From Candidatus Krumholzibacteriia bacterium (GTDB taxonomy: Bacteria; Krumholzibacteriota; Krumholzibacteriia; LZORAL124-64-63): DNA of 6,225 nucleotides. This document shows, in pieces, positions 5,877 to 6,225 of this stretch; position 1 is the stretch's first letter, and every line of letters begins with the position of its first letter. The notes below the pieces were generated by a model that searched no databases, was not told where the DNA came from, and was given only the letters and a program-made list of their open reading frames with translations. The DNA is taken from NCBI GenBank assembly GCA_030632925.1, contig DAOVTU010000204.1:1-6225 (forward strand), in the 5' to 3' direction. The position numbers and the translations under genes are program-made.

Positions 5877-5936
5877 AAAAAGAAGACCCGGTAATCCGCA
5901 GGCGCGAAGCGCTGAGGACATCCGGGTCTCTTTTTG
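5877..5936. terminator. Possible bidirectional terminator within hairpin 2
   Basis: Read on either strand, the inner GC-rich stem (ACCCGG with CCGGGT and the folded core) is preceded by an A-run and followed by a T-run: TCTCTTTTT at 5927-5935 on plus, TCTTCTTTTT on minus. Its position between convergent genes fits shared termination for SDR and citrate synthase. The T-runs are also part of the longer stem, so activity depends on which fold forms first. Confidence 0.5.
5892..5921 (-). repeat. 30-base apical core of hairpin 2 (dispersed repeat, reverse copy)
   Basis: This is the exact reverse complement of 4893-4922. Exact identity extends to 42 bases (5886-5927 versus 4887-4928) and ends abruptly on both sides. 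Confidence 0.93.
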
Positions 5937-5974
5937 TGAACGTGCGAACCCTGCCAAGCGCAGGCGAGCGTACG

Positions 5975-6225
5975 TTACTTAACCTGACTCTGCAGCCACT
6001 TCGTCGTCACGCTCTTGGGCCGTTCAATCGGCGAACCCATAGCGCGGTTGATCACCATCTGGCTCAGCATACCCATGGCACGACTGACGGAGAACAGCAC
6101 TGTGTAGTAGCTGAACTCGCGCATGCCGTAATGGTACAGAAGGGCGCCACTGCCGGCGTCCACGTTGGGCCAGGGGTTCTTGGCTTTGCCATGCTCGGTC
6201 AGCACGCCAGGCACGATCTCGAAGA
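5975..6225 (-). CDS. gltA: Citrate synthase, eukaryotic/mitochondrial-like type (C-terminal 83 residues; 5' end outside window)
   Basis: The minus-strand frame is open to the window edge (FEI-VPGVLTEHG). The GTG at 6214-6212 is therefore an internal valine, not a start. The stop TAA is at 5977-5975. The residues align with the C-terminal part of pig/mitochondrial-type citrate synthase as recalled: GKAKNPWPNVDA with the catalytic aspartate (pig Asp375), YYTVLFSVSRAMG with the citrate-binding Arg (pig Arg401), and ERPKS with Arg421. The enzyme condenses oxaloacetate and acetyl-CoA to citrate in the TCA cycle. The mitochondrial-like form differs from the NADH-regulated hexameric GltA of enteric bacteria and is known from Geobacter and some other bacteria. 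The histidine usually seen after NVDA is glycine here. Transcription converges on the SDR gene, with hairpin 2 between them. Confidence 0.95.
   Translation of the reverse strand, partial: FEIVPGVLTEHGKAKNPWPNVDAGSGALLYHYGMREFSYYTVLFSVSRAMGMLSQMVINRAMGSPIERPKSVTTKWLQSQVK

Larger units (their letters stand above)
5851..5961. repeat. Long hairpin 2: about 36-base inverted arms around the same core in reverse orientation
   Basis: Arms 5856-5891 and 5922-5956 pair along their whole length apart from one unpaired base in the left arm's GAAG region and one G-T wobble. The stem can extend to 5851-5961 after one C/A mismatch. The loop 5892-5921 is the exact reverse complement of hairpin 1's loop, but outside the 42-base core the stem is a different sequence from that of hairpin 1. 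Both arms carry a run of A or T next to the GC clamp (AAAAAGAAGACCCGG on the left, CCGGGTCTCTTTTT on the right). Confidence 0.92.
5788..5974. other. Convergent intergenic region between SDR and citrate synthase
   Basis: This is dominated by hairpin 2 (5851-5961). Before it, CCCCA at 5795-5799 and GCC at 5801-5803 can pair with GGC at 5818-5820 and TGGGG at 5824-5828, forming a small imperfect stem with no T-tract. I see no gene here. Confidence 0.7.

Noticed and set aside
4862..5961. The hairpins as integron attC sites
   Set aside because: Their long folded stems are attC-like and they bracket a gene, but I do not find conserved GTTRRRY/RYYYAAC core sites at their ends. Here the tip is conserved, not the ends, and the two copies face opposite ways.
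4862..5961. A CRISPR array or composite insertion sequence
   Set aside because: There are only two copies, inverted and about 1 kb apart, with no spacers, no transposase gene and no obvious direct target duplication.

Overview
The window is GC-rich bacterial DNA with tightly packed genes and GC-ending codons. Two features hint at the lineage. A secreted protease ends in a FlgD-Ig-like C-terminal domain of the kind common on exported proteins of FCB-group and related candidate phyla (for example Krumholzibacteriota or Eisenbacteria). The citrate synthase is of the mitochondrial-like (eukaryotic-type) form seen in a minority of bacteria. This placement is an inference, and no marker gene here fixes the taxon.

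Left region (1-3048, + strand): an apparent three-gene operon. It holds the 3' end of an FAD-dependent L-2-hydroxyglutarate-oxidase-like enzyme, then a PAP2-type membrane protein with altered motifs 1 base later, then (4-base ATGA overlap) a secreted lysyl-endopeptidase-type serine protease with propeptide, catalytic domain, a BACON/Ig-like domain and a FlgD-Ig-like tail. The protease contains only four lysines in 646 residues, and the single lysine of its N-terminal third sits where the propeptide should be cut.

Middle region (3049-4861, + strand): an AT-richer 249-base intergenic stretch with a candidate terminator and a weak candidate promoter, then a sulfide:quinone oxidoreductase (SQR) that keeps all three family cysteines. 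A 38-codon gene follows with its own strong ribosome site, which overlaps the SQR stop codon. It may encode a small membrane-binding companion of SQR.

Right region (4862-6225): two long hairpins flank an exported short-chain dehydrogenase/reductase (SDR) gene. The hairpins carry an identical 42-base apical core in opposite orientation, while their long stems differ from each other; each stem is nonetheless nearly perfectly self-complementary. This conserved-tip, variable-stem arrangement is the most unusual structure in the window. The SDR gene carries a signal peptide, which is odd for an NAD(P)H enzyme, and its base composition switches from very G-rich to C-rich near its middle. The second hairpin lies between the SDR gene and the convergent 3' end of citrate synthase on the minus strand.

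Metabolically, SQR feeds electrons from sulfide into the quinone pool, and the L2HG-oxidase-like enzyme may also feed electrons to an acceptor. Citrate synthase opens the TCA cycle. No shared pathway linking all the genes is evident. The plausible new biology is the hairpin family and the SQR-linked micro-protein.
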